From the NCBI RefSeq assembly GCF_009617585.1, contig NZ_WIXI01000038.1, positions 1 to 64,000 on the forward strand: a DNA stretch of 64,000 nucleotides, in the 5' to 3' direction. A program made the position numbers and the translations under genes. Under the pieces are notes generated by a model. That model was not told where the DNA came from. It ran no database searches and saw only the letters and a program-made list of their open reading frames with translations. Below are positions 25,655 to 34,903 of this stretch, piece by piece. Positions within the stretch are counted from its first letter, which is position 1, and each line of letters begins with the position of its first letter. This DNA is from Endobacterium cereale (GTDB taxonomy: Bacteria > Pseudomonadota > Alphaproteobacteria > Rhizobiales > Rhizobiaceae).

Positions 25655-27196
25655 ATGACCCTTGCCACACTCGACCTCGCCGCCGACGTGGACCGCATTC
25701 TGGCCGATCTCGGCGTGGCAACCTCCCGCTACAAGGGCGGCACTCTGGCCGTTCGCTCTCCCGTCACCGGCAAGGAAATCGGTACGCTGCCGGAGCATTC
25801 GGCCATGGATGCCAAGGCCGCAATCGAAAAAGCCCAAACGGCGTTTCTGGCATGGCGCAAGGTGCCCGGCCCCAAGCGCGGTGAACTGATCCGTCTTCTC
25901 GGCGAGGAACTACGTTCGGCCAAGAATGCGCTTGGTGAACTCGTTTCGATCGAAGTCGGCAAGGTCACGTCGGAAGGTCTCGGCGAAGTGCAGGAGATGA
26001 TCGACATCTGCGATTTCGCCGTCGGCCTGTCGCGCCAGCTTTATGGCCTGACCATAGCCACCGAACGCGCCGACCACCGGATGATGGAAACCTGGCATCC
26101 GCTCGGTGTCGTCGGCATCATTTCCGCCTTCAACTTTCCAGTCGCCGTCTGGTCATGGAATTCGGCCCTGGCGCTGGTCTGCGGCAATTCCACCGTCTGG
26201 AAACCTTCTGAAAAGACACCGCTGACGGCGCTTGCCACACAGGCAATCTTTGAAAAGGCCGTGAAACGCTATCGCGACGCCGGTTACGACGCGCCCGAAA
26301 ACCTTTCGACGCTTTTGATCGGTGGCCGTGAGATCGGTGAAGTGCTGGTCGATCATGAACAAGTGCCGCTGATTTCCGCCACCGGTTCCACCGCCATGGG
26401 CCGGATCGTCGGGCCGCGCGTCGCGCAGCGTTTTGGCCGCTCGATCCTTGAACTCGGCGGCAACAATGCCGCGATCGTCACCCCAACTGCCGATCTGGAC
26501 CTGACGCTGCGTGGCGTCGCCTTTTCCGCCATGGGCACGGCCGGCCAGCGTTGCACGACGCTGCGTCGGCTATTCGTGCATGACAGCGTTTACGACCAGC
26601 TGGTGCCCCGCCTGATCAAGGCTTACCAGTCTGTCACCATCGGCAGTCCGCTGACGGCAGGCAATCTCGTCGGCCCACTGATCGACAAGGCGGCATTCGA
26701 CAAGATGCAAAGCGCTTTGGATGCCGCACGTACTGCCGGCGGCAATGTTTCGGGTGGCGAGCGGGTTCTCTCCGACGATGCCGCCGACGCTTATTACGTG
26801 CGCCCGGCCATCGTGGAAATGCCGGGCCAGACGGGACCGGTTAAGGACGAAACCTTTGCGCCGATCCTCTACGTGATCAGATATTCCGATTTCAACGACG
26901 CGATCGACCTGCACAATGACGTGCCGCAAGGCCTTTCGTCCTCGATCTTCACCAACGACATGCGCGAGGCAGAAAGTTTTGTGTCGTCGCAAGGCTCGGA
27001 TTGCGGCATCGCCAATGTCAATATCGGCCCGTCCGGTGCTGAAATCGGCGGTGCATTCGGTGGTGAAAAGGAAACCGGCGGCGGCCGCGAATCGGGTTCC
27101 GACGCCTGGCGCGCCTATATGCGCCGCGCCACCAACACGCTGAACTACGGCCGTACCTTGCCGCTGGCGCAGGGCGTCAAGTTCGACATCGACTGA
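25655..27196 (+). CDS. amaB: ALDH7-type L-aminoadipate-semialdehyde / piperideine-6-carboxylate dehydrogenase
   Basis: 513-aa NAD-dependent aldehyde dehydrogenase. The cofactor region EKTPLTALA follows KPSE, and the general base Glu266 (ILELGGNNA) and catalytic Cys300 (GTAGQRCTTLRR) are present. RCTTLRRLFVH and the C-terminal GPSGAEIGGAFGGEKETGGGRESGSDAWRAYMRR are typical of the ALDH7 (antiquitin/AmaB) group, not of betaine or succinate-semialdehyde dehydrogenases. CTGGAG lies upstream of ATG 25655; the frame opens earlier at 25505, inside the preceding gene's end. The upstream flavoenzyme would supply piperideine-6-carboxylate, giving alpha-aminoadipate. The function is well supported by family and neighbour. 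Confidence 0.86.
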   Translation: MTLATLDLAADVDRILADLGVATSRYKGGTLAVRSPVTGKEIGTLPEHSAMDAKAAIEKAQTAFLAWRKVPGPKRGELIRLLGEELRSAKNALGELVSIEVGKVTSEGLGEVQEMIDICDFAVGLSRQLYGLTIATERADHRMMETWHPLGVVGIISAFNFPVAVWSWNSALALVCGNSTVWKPSEKTPLTALATQAIFEKAVKRYRDAGYDAPENLSTLLIGGREIGEVLVDHEQVPLISATGSTAMGRIVGPRVAQRFGRSILELGGNNAAIVTPTADLDLTLRGVAFSAMGTAGQRCTTLRRLFVHDSVYDQLVPRLIKAYQSVTIGSPLTAGNLVGPLIDKAAFDKMQSALDAARTAGGNVSGGERVLSDDAADAYYVRPAIVEMPGQTGPVKDETFAPILYVIRYSDFNDAIDLHNDVPQGLSSSIFTNDMREAESFVSSQGSDCGIANVNIGPSGAEIGGAFGGEKETGGGRESGSDAWRAYMRRATNTLNYGRTLPLAQGVKFDID

Positions 27197-27204
27197 TCGC
27201 CCGG

Positions 27205-28200
27205 ATGACCGCAAGTCTGCGCAATCTGCTGACCGATATCGAGGGCGTGGCCGTTGGCCATGCTACTGACCTTGTGCTCGGCTCAGGCGTGACGGCCATC
27301 GTTTTCGACAAGCCGGTGATCGCATCCGGCAGCGTTCTGGGCGGTGCGCCGGGCGGGCGAGACACCGCACTTCTCGACCCGTCCATGACCGTCGAGACGG
27401 TGGATGCCTTCGTGCTCTCCGGCGGCTCAGCCTTTGGCCTGGATGCCGCTGGCGGCGTCCAGGCGGGTCTTCGCCAAATCGGACGAGGTCTGACGGTCGG
27501 CACCACAAAAGTGCCAATCGTGCCGCAGGCGATCCTGATGGATCTGCTCAATGGCGGAAACAAAGACTGGGGTCGGCATTCTCCCTATCGCGATATGGGT
27601 TTTCAGGCTTTCGAAGCCGCCAAGTCAGGTGACTTTGCGCTCGGCACGGTCGGTGCCGGAACGGGCGCGACCACCGCCACATTCAAGGGTGGCATCGGTT
27701 CAGCAAGCGCCAGAACGAAAGCCGGACACACGGTGGCGGCTTTGGTGGCAGCCAATGCACTGGGATCCGTCACGATCGGCGACAGCCCGCATTTCTGGGC
27801 GGCGCCATTCGAGCGGGAAAAAGAATTCGGCGGACTGGGAATGCCCGCCACATTCGATACGGACATGCGCCTGAAGGGTATCAACGTGACGGCGACGACG
27901 GTCGGTGTCGTGCTGACAGACGCGGTGCTGACCAAGGCTCAGGCGCACCGACTGTCCATTCTGGCCCATGACGGACTGGCCCGCGCTGTGCTGCCCGCCC
28001 ACCTGCCCTTTGACGGCGATACGATGTTTGCTGCTGCCACGGCTAAGAAGCCGGTGACGGATGTGGCGGAACTGATGGAGATTTTTCATCTTGCTACGCT
28101 GGTGACGGCACGGGCAATTGCGCGCGGCGTATACGAGGCGACTGCGCTGCCCGTGAAAAGTGCGCAGGCGGCGTGGCAGGATCGATTCGGGAAGGACTGA
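27205..28200 (+). CDS. P1/S58 family peptidase (DmpA/BapA-like N-terminal nucleophile aminopeptidase)
   Basis: 331-aa Ntn-hydrolase-type protein that starts 8 bp after amaB. The family hallmarks are AVGHATD near the N-terminus, VLSGGSAFGLDAAGGV, the autocleavage region VTATTVGVVLTDAVLTKAQAHRLS with Thr231 as the likely nucleophile, and AHDGLARAVLPAHLPFDGDTMFA. These enzymes self-cleave into two chains and hydrolyse N-terminal amino-acid amides or beta-peptides. The residue before the usual nucleophile is Ala, not the common Asn. It probably shares the amaA-amaB transcript and might release lysine or related amino acids from peptides, but the link is only positional. A 6-bp hairpin (28203-28217) follows the stop. 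Confidence 0.85.
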   Translation: MTASLRNLLTDIEGVAVGHATDLVLGSGVTAIVFDKPVIASGSVLGGAPGGRDTALLDPSMTVETVDAFVLSGGSAFGLDAAGGVQAGLRQIGRGLTVGTTKVPIVPQAILMDLLNGGNKDWGRHSPYRDMGFQAFEAAKSGDFALGTVGAGTGATTATFKGGIGSASARTKAGHTVAALVAANALGSVTIGDSPHFWAAPFEREKEFGGLGMPATFDTDMRLKGINVTATTVGVVLTDAVLTKAQAHRLSILAHDGLARAVLPAHLPFDGDTMFAAATAKKPVTDVAELMEIFHLATLVTARAIARGVYEATALPVKSAQAAWQDRFGKD

Positions 28201-28314
28201 TTGTTTCCCGTGGAAACGAACGATGCAACCGCGCTGAATTATCTTGGTTTAACTGCTCAAGCGTTTCACGCCAACGGCAGAAAAGGCAGAGCGTTCTGGA
28301 GCCTCGGCCCTGGC

Positions 28315-29544
28315 TTATTCAGCCCCTTGCAACTCTTCGAGCAGGGCACTGATTTCGCACATTAAACCGGTACTGTTATAGGCAAGCACCACGCCGCCTG
28401 AGCCACCCAGGCCGGCACTGATCAATTTCGAGCCAAACCCCTTGCGGTCGGGCGGCACGACCGCCGGCCCTTTGGTTTCCCGCCAGGTCATGCGTAGCGT
28501 CTGGCCGAGCCCGCTTCCTTCAATGCGCCAGTTGAGATCGACGCTACCGCCGCCGACCGACAGGGAGCCATGTTTCAAGGCATTGGTGGTCAATTCGTGA
28601 AGCAGCAGCGCGACATTCAGCGCGGCTTTCGAGCCGATCTCGACATCCGGACCCTCAAGTCGGATACGACCTCCAACACCCGCACCATTGACCGCAGCAT
28701 TCGCGACATCGCCAAAAAGAGCAGCCTTCCAGCTGGATTGCAGCAGGATATCATGCGCAGAACTGAGCGCCATCAACCGCTGCTGCAAGGTTTGCCCACG
28801 TGCCTGATCGTTGGAGCCTTTCAACGTATGCGAGGTGATGGCCGTGACCATCGCAAACAGGTTCTTCACACGGTGACCGAGTTCCGCAGTCAGAAGCTGC
28901 TGAATCTCCTGCGTTTCTCGCAGGGTCGCTACGCTCGCTTCGAGTGCCTTTTCGCGCTCCCGCAAAGCCTCTTCGGCAATTGTGCGCTCCAGCAGATCGG
29001 CCGCCTGCCGTGCCAGAATATCCAGCAGGCGGAGGTCGCGTTCCGACGGCTGATGCGGCTGGTCCCAATGTGTTGAAATCATACCAAGAAGAGTGCCATC
29101 ACGCGCGAGCAGCGGCGTGGTTTGAGCCGAGCGGATACCCGCGCTCCGGAACGCTGCCAAATCGGGTGTGCCCGCAATTTCCTCCCAGCTCTCGAAATCC
29201 GGAATGATGGCACGTTGCCCGTATTTCAGTGCCTGAGTGCAACTGCTCAAGGCTTTTGGCGTCACCCACTGCCAGACCGCCCTATCCTCGGCGCTCAACC
29301 CGCGTGACACAAGCAAATGAAGACCACTTGCCGCGCCATCCTCGGTTTTTCGCAACAGCTGCATGGTGCCGAATTGCGATTGTGTGATCGATATCGCGGC
29401 ATCGACAATCTTGCCGTAAAGCGCTTGGCGATCCTGTTCTCCGATCAGATCGACACTGATTGCATGCAGCAATTCGATGTCTGACGTCTCGCTCAGCGAG
29501 CCGCTGGCCTGCCTATCCGTGTTGACGATACGAAGGTTGACCAT
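28315..29544 (-). CDS. GAF-domain HWE-family sensor histidine kinase
   Basis: 409-aa soluble kinase. A GAF sensor domain spans about residues 25-180 (DIELLHAISVDLIGEQDRQALYGKIVDAAI, GTMQLLR), followed by a coiled linker and the HWE kinase core: phospho-acceptor His224 in ELGHRVKNLFAMV, N box LLHELTTNALKHG, and the WRETKGP segment with the HWE-type Trp and Glu. Glycine-rich GFGSKLIS closes the ATP site. No transmembrane segment is visible. HWE kinases are concentrated in rhizobia and relatives and often respond to light or stress, but no chromophore-binding Cys is recognised here. There is no adjacent response regulator, so it may be an orphan kinase. GTG at 29574 is an alternative start. Confidence 0.9.
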   Translation of the reverse strand: MVNLRIVNTDRQASGSLSETSDIELLHAISVDLIGEQDRQALYGKIVDAAISITQSQFGTMQLLRKTEDGAASGLHLLVSRGLSAEDRAVWQWVTPKALSSCTQALKYGQRAIIPDFESWEEIAGTPDLAAFRSAGIRSAQTTPLLARDGTLLGMISTHWDQPHQPSERDLRLLDILARQAADLLERTIAEEALREREKALEASVATLRETQEIQQLLTAELGHRVKNLFAMVTAITSHTLKGSNDQARGQTLQQRLMALSSAHDILLQSSWKAALFGDVANAAVNGAGVGGRIRLEGPDVEIGSKAALNVALLLHELTTNALKHGSLSVGGGSVDLNWRIEGSGLGQTLRMTWRETKGPAVVPPDRKGFGSKLISAGLGGSGGVVLAYNSTGLMCEISALLEELQGAE

Positions 29545-29695
29545 TGAGGACCCATGGAAACTGATTGACCGCACATTTCACACCATAGCCGATATCGCTT
29601 TTAGACGATAGACAGCCGCCCATAACGTTCTCGTCGCAAATTTGTTCCGGCGCATCTTCGAGAAACGTGATGTCACAATGGCAGGCAGCCGAGCC

Positions 29696-31066
29696 TCAAG
29701 CAGTTTGCTCCTGTGACTTCATGAAACGTACGGTCGCGAACCACAGCACCACACCAATGGCAAGCAGGATTGCGGCGATCGTATATTGGACCGGCTCGCG
29801 GCCGGTCCATGGGCCGACGAGGAAGAGGCAGCTGGCAGTGCCGACAACTGGCAGGAACGTCGGGGTGCGGAAATGTTTGTGGCCGACCTTGTCCTTGCGC
29901 AGCACCAGAACCGCGACATTGACGAGGGCGAAGACACCGAGCAGCAACAGCGCAGTGGTGCCGCCAAGCTCCTTTACGCCACCGGCAAACGTAATGAGGC
30001 CGACAGCAAGCAGAGTGGTGAAGCCGATGGCGATATAGGGCGTACGGCGCGCCTTGTGGACTTTTCCGAGCGACGCCGGCAGGACGCCTTCGCGGCTCAT
30101 GCCGTAGATCAGGCGGCTGGCCATCATCATGTTGATCAAGGCCGAATTGGCGACGGCGAACATGGTGATGACGCCAAAAATGCTGATCGGGAAGTTCGGC
30201 GCACCGGCCTGAACGACCTTTAGGAGCGGCGTTTCTCCTTCGCCCAGATCGGCAGCGGAGACGAGCGTGATGGCCGAGATGGCAACGAGGATATAGATGA
30301 CGCCGGTGATGACGAGGCCGCCGAGCAGAACCTTTGGAAAGATGCGGCTGGGCTGTTTACATTCCTCAGCCATGTTGACCGAATCCTCAAATCCGACCAT
30401 GGCGAAAAATGCGAGAGTGGTGGCGGCCACCACCGACCAGATGACGCCGTGATCACCGGCAGGTTCAAATGTCCAGACACGCGAAACATCGCCCTGGCCA
30501 TTGCCGATTGCCCAGAAACCGATGCCGATGATGATGAACAGGCCGGTCAGTTCGACCACCGTCAGCAGCACGTTCATCTTCACGCTTTCACCAACACCGC
30601 GGAAATTGATGAGAGCGACGGCAGCGATGAAGAAGAGCGCCACGCCGGTGACGCCATATGCACCGAAATCGAACCCGGTGGCGGCGGTGAAATTGGACGC
30701 GAAGGCGCGTGATGCAGTCGAAGCTGAAGTGATGCCCGATGACATGACCGCAAAAGCGACGATGAAGGTGAGGAAGTGGACGCCAAAAGCCTTGTGCGTA
30801 TAAAGCGCGGCGCCGGCGGCCTGCGGATATTTGGTGACGAGCTCGAGATAGCTGCAGGCTGTGACAAGCGCCACGGCAAAGGCAATCAGGAAGGGCAGCC
30901 AGACAACACCACCTACTTCCGCCGCGACCTGACCGGTGAGCGCATAGATACCGGTGCCGAGAATATCGCCGACGATGAAAAGCAGCAGCAGGCCGGGGCC
31001 GATCATGCGATTGAGTTCGGTTTTCGGCTCGGCCGAATCATCCGGCTTGGTCACGGGTGTGGTCAT
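29696..31066 (-). CDS. APC-superfamily amino-acid permease
   Basis: 456-aa cytoplasmic-membrane transporter with about twelve predicted helices. The APC signature is in the first helix (MIGPGLLLLFIVGDILGTGIYALTGQVAAEVGG), with GFEDSVNMAEECKQPSRIFPK in the middle conserved loop. GGAGGA lies just before ATG 31066, so the longer frame to 31099 is rejected. Substrate cannot be told; cationic or branched amino acids are typical of this subgroup. It stands apart from its neighbours in function. Confidence 0.9.
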   Translation of the reverse strand: MTTPVTKPDDSAEPKTELNRMIGPGLLLLFIVGDILGTGIYALTGQVAAEVGGVVWLPFLIAFAVALVTACSYLELVTKYPQAAGAALYTHKAFGVHFLTFIVAFAVMSSGITSASTASRAFASNFTAATGFDFGAYGVTGVALFFIAAVALINFRGVGESVKMNVLLTVVELTGLFIIIGIGFWAIGNGQGDVSRVWTFEPAGDHGVIWSVVAATTLAFFAMVGFEDSVNMAEECKQPSRIFPKVLLGGLVITGVIYILVAISAITLVSAADLGEGETPLLKVVQAGAPNFPISIFGVITMFAVANSALINMMMASRLIYGMSREGVLPASLGKVHKARRTPYIAIGFTTLLAVGLITFAGGVKELGGTTALLLLGVFALVNVAVLVLRKDKVGHKHFRTPTFLPVVGTASCLFLVGPWTGREPVQYTIAAILLAIGVVLWFATVRFMKSQEQTA

Positions 31067-31246
31067 CGGGCGTCCTCCTCCAGCGTCGATCACGCTCAAC
31101 GCCGAGAAGGGGCGGAGGTTCCGGAATTGCGAAAGCGCAAGCTGAGAAGGTTAAGGGTTTGAAAGGTTTGAGCCGAGAGAGGCGTTTTGACGGTTCCTCG
31201 GCTACAGAATGGCTGCCCCATTCCAAAGAGCAGATGCTGAAAAAAA

Positions 31247-32401
31247 TCAGCTTCGCCGCGCCGCCAGAAGCCCGTGTAAAACCCGCGCCGTTTCCTTTGC
31301 GCCATCCATGCGGATATCGATAGAGGATGGTGGCGGCAGCTTCAAAGCTTCGGCAATCGCCGCCGACATGCTTTCCCTTGATAGCGACGCTTCTTCCACC
31401 ACGGCCGCCAGGCCCATCGCCTTCAACTTTTCCGCACGCTCCGTCTGCTCCGTTTCGCCACCGGTGGCGAAGGGAACAAGGAGCAAGCGGCAGGACGTCT
31501 GGAGAAGATCGCCCACCGTATTGTAGCCAGCCTGCGAGATGGAGAGCGTTGCGGCCGCAAGAAGGTTCGGAAAATCCGGGCGAAAGCGGAACAATGCGAT
31601 ATTGTCCGCCGTGTTTCCGGCGAGGCGGTCGAAATCCGCCTGCGGCAGGTTGGGACCAGTAATAACGCACCATTTCAGCTCGGGATCGAAATCGGCAGAT
31701 GCCGCCACAGCCGCTTCCATCAGCGCCGCGCCAACCACGCCGCCACCAGCGGACACGACGATATCGTAACGTTCCTCAGACGGCTTGGGCGCCGGCGGCG
31801 CGACCATGCCGGTATAGATGACCCGATCAGCAATCTCATCTGCGAGCGGGAACGTGTCCTCTATGCGAGCAAAAGTCGGGTCACCGTGGACGAGCACGTG
31901 GTCGAAATGGTTTTGCACCAGGTCGACAGTTTCCCGATCGCGACCGGGTTTGCGGTTTTCCTGCAGGATATCGCGCACCGAGGCGCAGACGATCGGGCGC
32001 GGATTGGCAGCATTTATGGCATCCAGCAGCGGCAGAAGCTCGAATCGAACCTGACGGCGACCGAACGGAAAGGCTTCGGTGATCACCACATCCGGCTGGA
32101 TACGATGGAAGGCATCGAGCAGCATTTTGGTGCGGGTTTCTTCAAAAGCCTTGTCGACCGGCGTGCCATCCACCTGTGCCAGACCGGCAAATTCCACACC
32201 CGTTGCGACTGGCGGCAATTCGATGTGATCGATGCCTGGCCCCGGAAAGCCTTTGACCGGCAGACCACCGGTCACCAGCGTAACGGCAAAACCATCCTCC
32301 ACCAGAGCCCTTGCGATGCGGCTGGCGCGAGCGAGATGGCCGATGCCGAGCAGGTGCTGGACATAAAAAAAGACGCGTGGCTGACGGTTAGCGGTTGTCA
32401 T
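31247..32401 (-). CDS. Predicted glycosyltransferase (COG4671/MurG-like fold)
   Basis: 384-aa GT-B fold protein. The N-terminal FFYVQHLLGIGHLARASRIARAL and the C-terminal glycine-rich donor site (VSAGGGVVG, ISQAGYNTVGDLL, PFATGGETEQTERAEKL) are characteristic of the MurG/GT28-related predicted glycosyltransferases. It starts two bases before the stop of the upstream glycosyltransferase gene (32403), so the genes are coupled, and it is the last gene of the long minus-strand operon. It resembles the protein encoded at 33656-34864 in plan, suggesting an ancient duplication. Donor sugar and acceptor are unknown; a surface polysaccharide or glycolipid role is inferred from the neighbourhood. Confidence 0.83.
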   Translation of the reverse strand: MTTANRQPRVFFYVQHLLGIGHLARASRIARALVEDGFAVTLVTGGLPVKGFPGPGIDHIELPPVATGVEFAGLAQVDGTPVDKAFEETRTKMLLDAFHRIQPDVVITEAFPFGRRQVRFELLPLLDAINAANPRPIVCASVRDILQENRKPGRDRETVDLVQNHFDHVLVHGDPTFARIEDTFPLADEIADRVIYTGMVAPPAPKPSEERYDIVVSAGGGVVGAALMEAAVAASADFDPELKWCVITGPNLPQADFDRLAGNTADNIALFRFRPDFPNLLAAATLSISQAGYNTVGDLLQTSCRLLLVPFATGGETEQTERAEKLKAMGLAAVVEEASLSRESMSAAIAEALKLPPPSSIDIRMDGAKETARVLHGLLAARRS

Positions 32402-32402
32402 A

Positions 32403-33647
32403 TCAGGCCTTTCCGCGATGAGCGGCAAACAACGTCTCGAGCTGGCGAATGCTGGCGCGGTGATCGAATTCGTGGCGCACGCGATGTTCGGCGGCAGCGC
32501 CCAGACGCTGGCGCAATGCCGGGTCACGGATCATCCGTTCGAGGGCAGCGGCCAGCGCCGCTGCATCTTCCGGCGGCACGAGCAGTCCGTTTTCGCCATC
32601 GACAAACAGTTCGGAAATACCGGCCTGGGCAGTGGCCACGCAGGCCATGCGCTGGCTGGCGGCTTCGACCAGAACATTCGGCAGGCCATCACGATCGCCA
32701 TCATCGGTGATACGAGAGGCAAGCGCAAAGACGTCGCTATTGCGATCGTGTTCCAGCACTTCCACCTGGGCCATGGCGCCGAACCATTCGATGCGATCGG
32801 TCAGGCCAAGCTTTTCCGCCTGTGCCTTCAGGGCCAGCAGCTGTTCTCCGCCGCCGATATGGCGGAACCGCCAGTGCAGATCTTTCGGCAGAAGCGCCAG
32901 AGCGTTGAGAAGCGTGTCGTAACCCTTCTTTTTCACGGCGCGGCCGACGGAAAGAATAATGGCCGGATCATCGGCGGAAGAACCATCCCGGACATTCTGT
33001 TTTCCGGCAAAAACCGGGAAACGATCGAGATCGAGGCCGTGATAGCTGAGGTTGACGATACCGTCGCGGCCGGCCAGTTCAGTCAGGTGATCGAAGCCGG
33101 CGCGGGTGCAGGTGACGGCCCAGTTGGCTTGCTCAAGTTTTCCCTGCAGATCCCAGGCGGGAGAGGTCCAGATATCCTTGGCATGGGCCGAGACAGACCA
33201 TGGAATATTGGCGATCATGCCCGCATAGGCACCGACCGAGGCCGGTGTGTGGATGAAATGCACATAAAGCCAATCGGCATCCGCCGGCCACTCGGCCACC
33301 AGCACGGCAGCCTGACCGAACCGGCGAAAACGGTTGCGAGAGAAATCGCGAGACAGGTCTGAGAAGAACTGGCGCAATGCCTTGCCGAAACCGGGTTTAC
33401 GCGCAGCCTTGGCGAGCGAGCACAGAACCCGAAGCGGTTCCTCGTGCAGATATTCCGGCAGGTATTTGACCGGTGCACGGATCTCGTCATGGATGGGATG
33501 ACGTTTCTTGTCGGTGGGACGACGCATGGAAAACAGTTCCAGCGACAACCCGGCCCGTTCCAGCCCCAAGAGTTCCTGCGCGATAAATGTTTCCGAAAGG
33601 CGCGGATAGCCCTTCAGGATGACGACGATCTTCTTCAATTCCGGCAT
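32403..33647 (-). CDS. Glycosyltransferase family 4
   Basis: 414-aa GT-B enzyme with the GT4 nucleotide-sugar signature. Conserved pieces are LKGYPRLSETFIAQELLGLERAG near the N-terminus, ILSVGRAVKKKGYDTLLNALALLP in the middle, and DGLPNVLVEAASQRMACVATAQAGISELFVDGENGLLVPPED (EX7E-type region) in the C-terminal domain. No membrane helix is seen. It sits between two MurG-like glycosyltransferases in one minus-strand operon (gaps of 8 bp and a near-overlap of 2 bp), suggesting consecutive sugar transfers on one glycan. The specificity is unknown. Confidence 0.9.
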   Translation of the reverse strand: MPELKKIVVILKGYPRLSETFIAQELLGLERAGLSLELFSMRRPTDKKRHPIHDEIRAPVKYLPEYLHEEPLRVLCSLAKAARKPGFGKALRQFFSDLSRDFSRNRFRRFGQAAVLVAEWPADADWLYVHFIHTPASVGAYAGMIANIPWSVSAHAKDIWTSPAWDLQGKLEQANWAVTCTRAGFDHLTELAGRDGIVNLSYHGLDLDRFPVFAGKQNVRDGSSADDPAIILSVGRAVKKKGYDTLLNALALLPKDLHWRFRHIGGGEQLLALKAQAEKLGLTDRIEWFGAMAQVEVLEHDRNSDVFALASRITDDGDRDGLPNVLVEAASQRMACVATAQAGISELFVDGENGLLVPPEDAAALAAALERMIRDPALRQRLGAAAEHRVRHEFDHRASIRQLETLFAAHRGKA

Positions 33648-33655
33648 GGGAGGGT

Positions 33656-34864
33656 TCAGCCCTGCACGACCGTGAGATGATCACCATCACGGCGCTTCAT
33701 CCAGTCGCCGACCATGGACGAGATATGGGCAAGCCCCTCAAGCCTGAGGCTTGGATCGCCGGCAGAAGGTGCAGGCTGGTCAAGAAGCGTTCGCAACGCC
33801 TGCGCCATACGCTTGGGATCGGCCGATTCCTCCGGCAGCAGCATGGTGACGAGGCCAAGCTCGGTGGCGCGCTGGGCACGAATCAATTGCTCTTCGCGCG
33901 GTTGGGTGCGTGGCACGATCAGCGCCGGTTTGTCGAAGGAGAGGATTTCGCAATAGGTGTTGTAACCGCCCATGGCGACGACGGCCTTGGCATTGGCGAC
34001 CAGATCTTCCATGCGGTTGTCGAATTCGATCACCTCGAGCGGACCGACACGCGCGGCGGCTTCCTGCAGCCGGTGGCGCTGTTCCGCCGGCATATAGGGA
34101 CCAAGAACAATCAGTGCCTTTTGCGTGAAGGTCGGATCGGCTTCGTAACCGGCAATGACTTCCTGAACGAGATCGGCGCCATCACCGCCGCCACCTGTAG
34201 TGACGAGAATGTAATCGCCCTTCTGGCGGTGATCGGACTGCACGCCCTCGCCGACGGCGCGTTGCAGAAAGCCGACGAAACTCATTTTCGAGCGGACATT
34301 CTGTGGCGCATCGAGGCCGACCAGCGGATCATAGAACTCAGGTGGGCCATAAACCCAGATATCGTCGTAATACTGGCCGATCTTGCGCATCACATCGTTG
34401 CGCTGCCATTCCTTGTCGAGCAGATGCGGTGCATCCATGACTTCGCGCAGGCCGAGAACCAGCTTTGTGCCGCGGGTTTTCAGGTAAGCCAGCGTATCCT
34501 CGACCTCACCGCGCAGACCGAGCGGCTCCTTGTCGATGATAAAAATGTCGGGATCGAAGGTTTCGGCCGTGTGACGAATGATCGACTGGCGCATCTTCAG
34601 GGTTTCCTGAAGATCGATATGCTGGTCCATCGACGTGTATTCGCCGTTGCGCAGCTTGATGACGGAAGGGATCTTCACGAAATCGACGCGCGCGCGATAA
34701 TCGAAGGCGCCGGCGATCGTGGCGCCGGAAATGATCAGTACGTTGAGGCCACGATAATCCTCGACCAGCGAATGGGCGATGGCGCGACAGCGGCGCAGAT
34801 GGCCGAGTCCGAATGTGTCATGGCTGTACATGAGGATGCGAGCGTTATCGAGACGGCGCGTCAT
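33656..34864 (-). CDS. Predicted glycosyltransferase (COG4671-like)
   Basis: 402-aa GT-B fold enzyme with the same layout as the protein at 31247-32401. N-terminal RILMYSHDTFGLGHLRRCRAIAHSL and C-terminal VTTGGGGDGADLV, AVVAMGGYNTYCEILSFDKPALIVPRTQPREEQLIRAQRATELGL form the predicted nucleotide-sugar site. The QH-rich acceptor side (SMDQHIDLQETLKMRQSIIRHTAETFDPDIFIIDKEP) is typical of this family. It is separated from the upstream ABC-permease gene by 39 bp on the same strand and precedes a GT4 gene by 8 bp. Substrates are unknown. Confidence 0.85.
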   Translation of the reverse strand: MTRRLDNARILMYSHDTFGLGHLRRCRAIAHSLVEDYRGLNVLIISGATIAGAFDYRARVDFVKIPSVIKLRNGEYTSMDQHIDLQETLKMRQSIIRHTAETFDPDIFIIDKEPLGLRGEVEDTLAYLKTRGTKLVLGLREVMDAPHLLDKEWQRNDVMRKIGQYYDDIWVYGPPEFYDPLVGLDAPQNVRSKMSFVGFLQRAVGEGVQSDHRQKGDYILVTTGGGGDGADLVQEVIAGYEADPTFTQKALIVLGPYMPAEQRHRLQEAAARVGPLEVIEFDNRMEDLVANAKAVVAMGGYNTYCEILSFDKPALIVPRTQPREEQLIRAQRATELGLVTMLLPEESADPKRMAQALRTLLDQPAPSAGDPSLRLEGLAHISSMVGDWMKRRDGDHLTVVQG

Positions 34865-34903
34865 GTGGGTCTTTCGTTACAGATAATACGAATGCGTTGC
34901 TTG

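Noticed and set aside
28203..28217. Hairpin GTTTCC/GGAAAC after the S58 peptidase gene as a terminator
   Set aside because: The 6-bp stem has a 3-base loop and no T-run; it is too weak to call.
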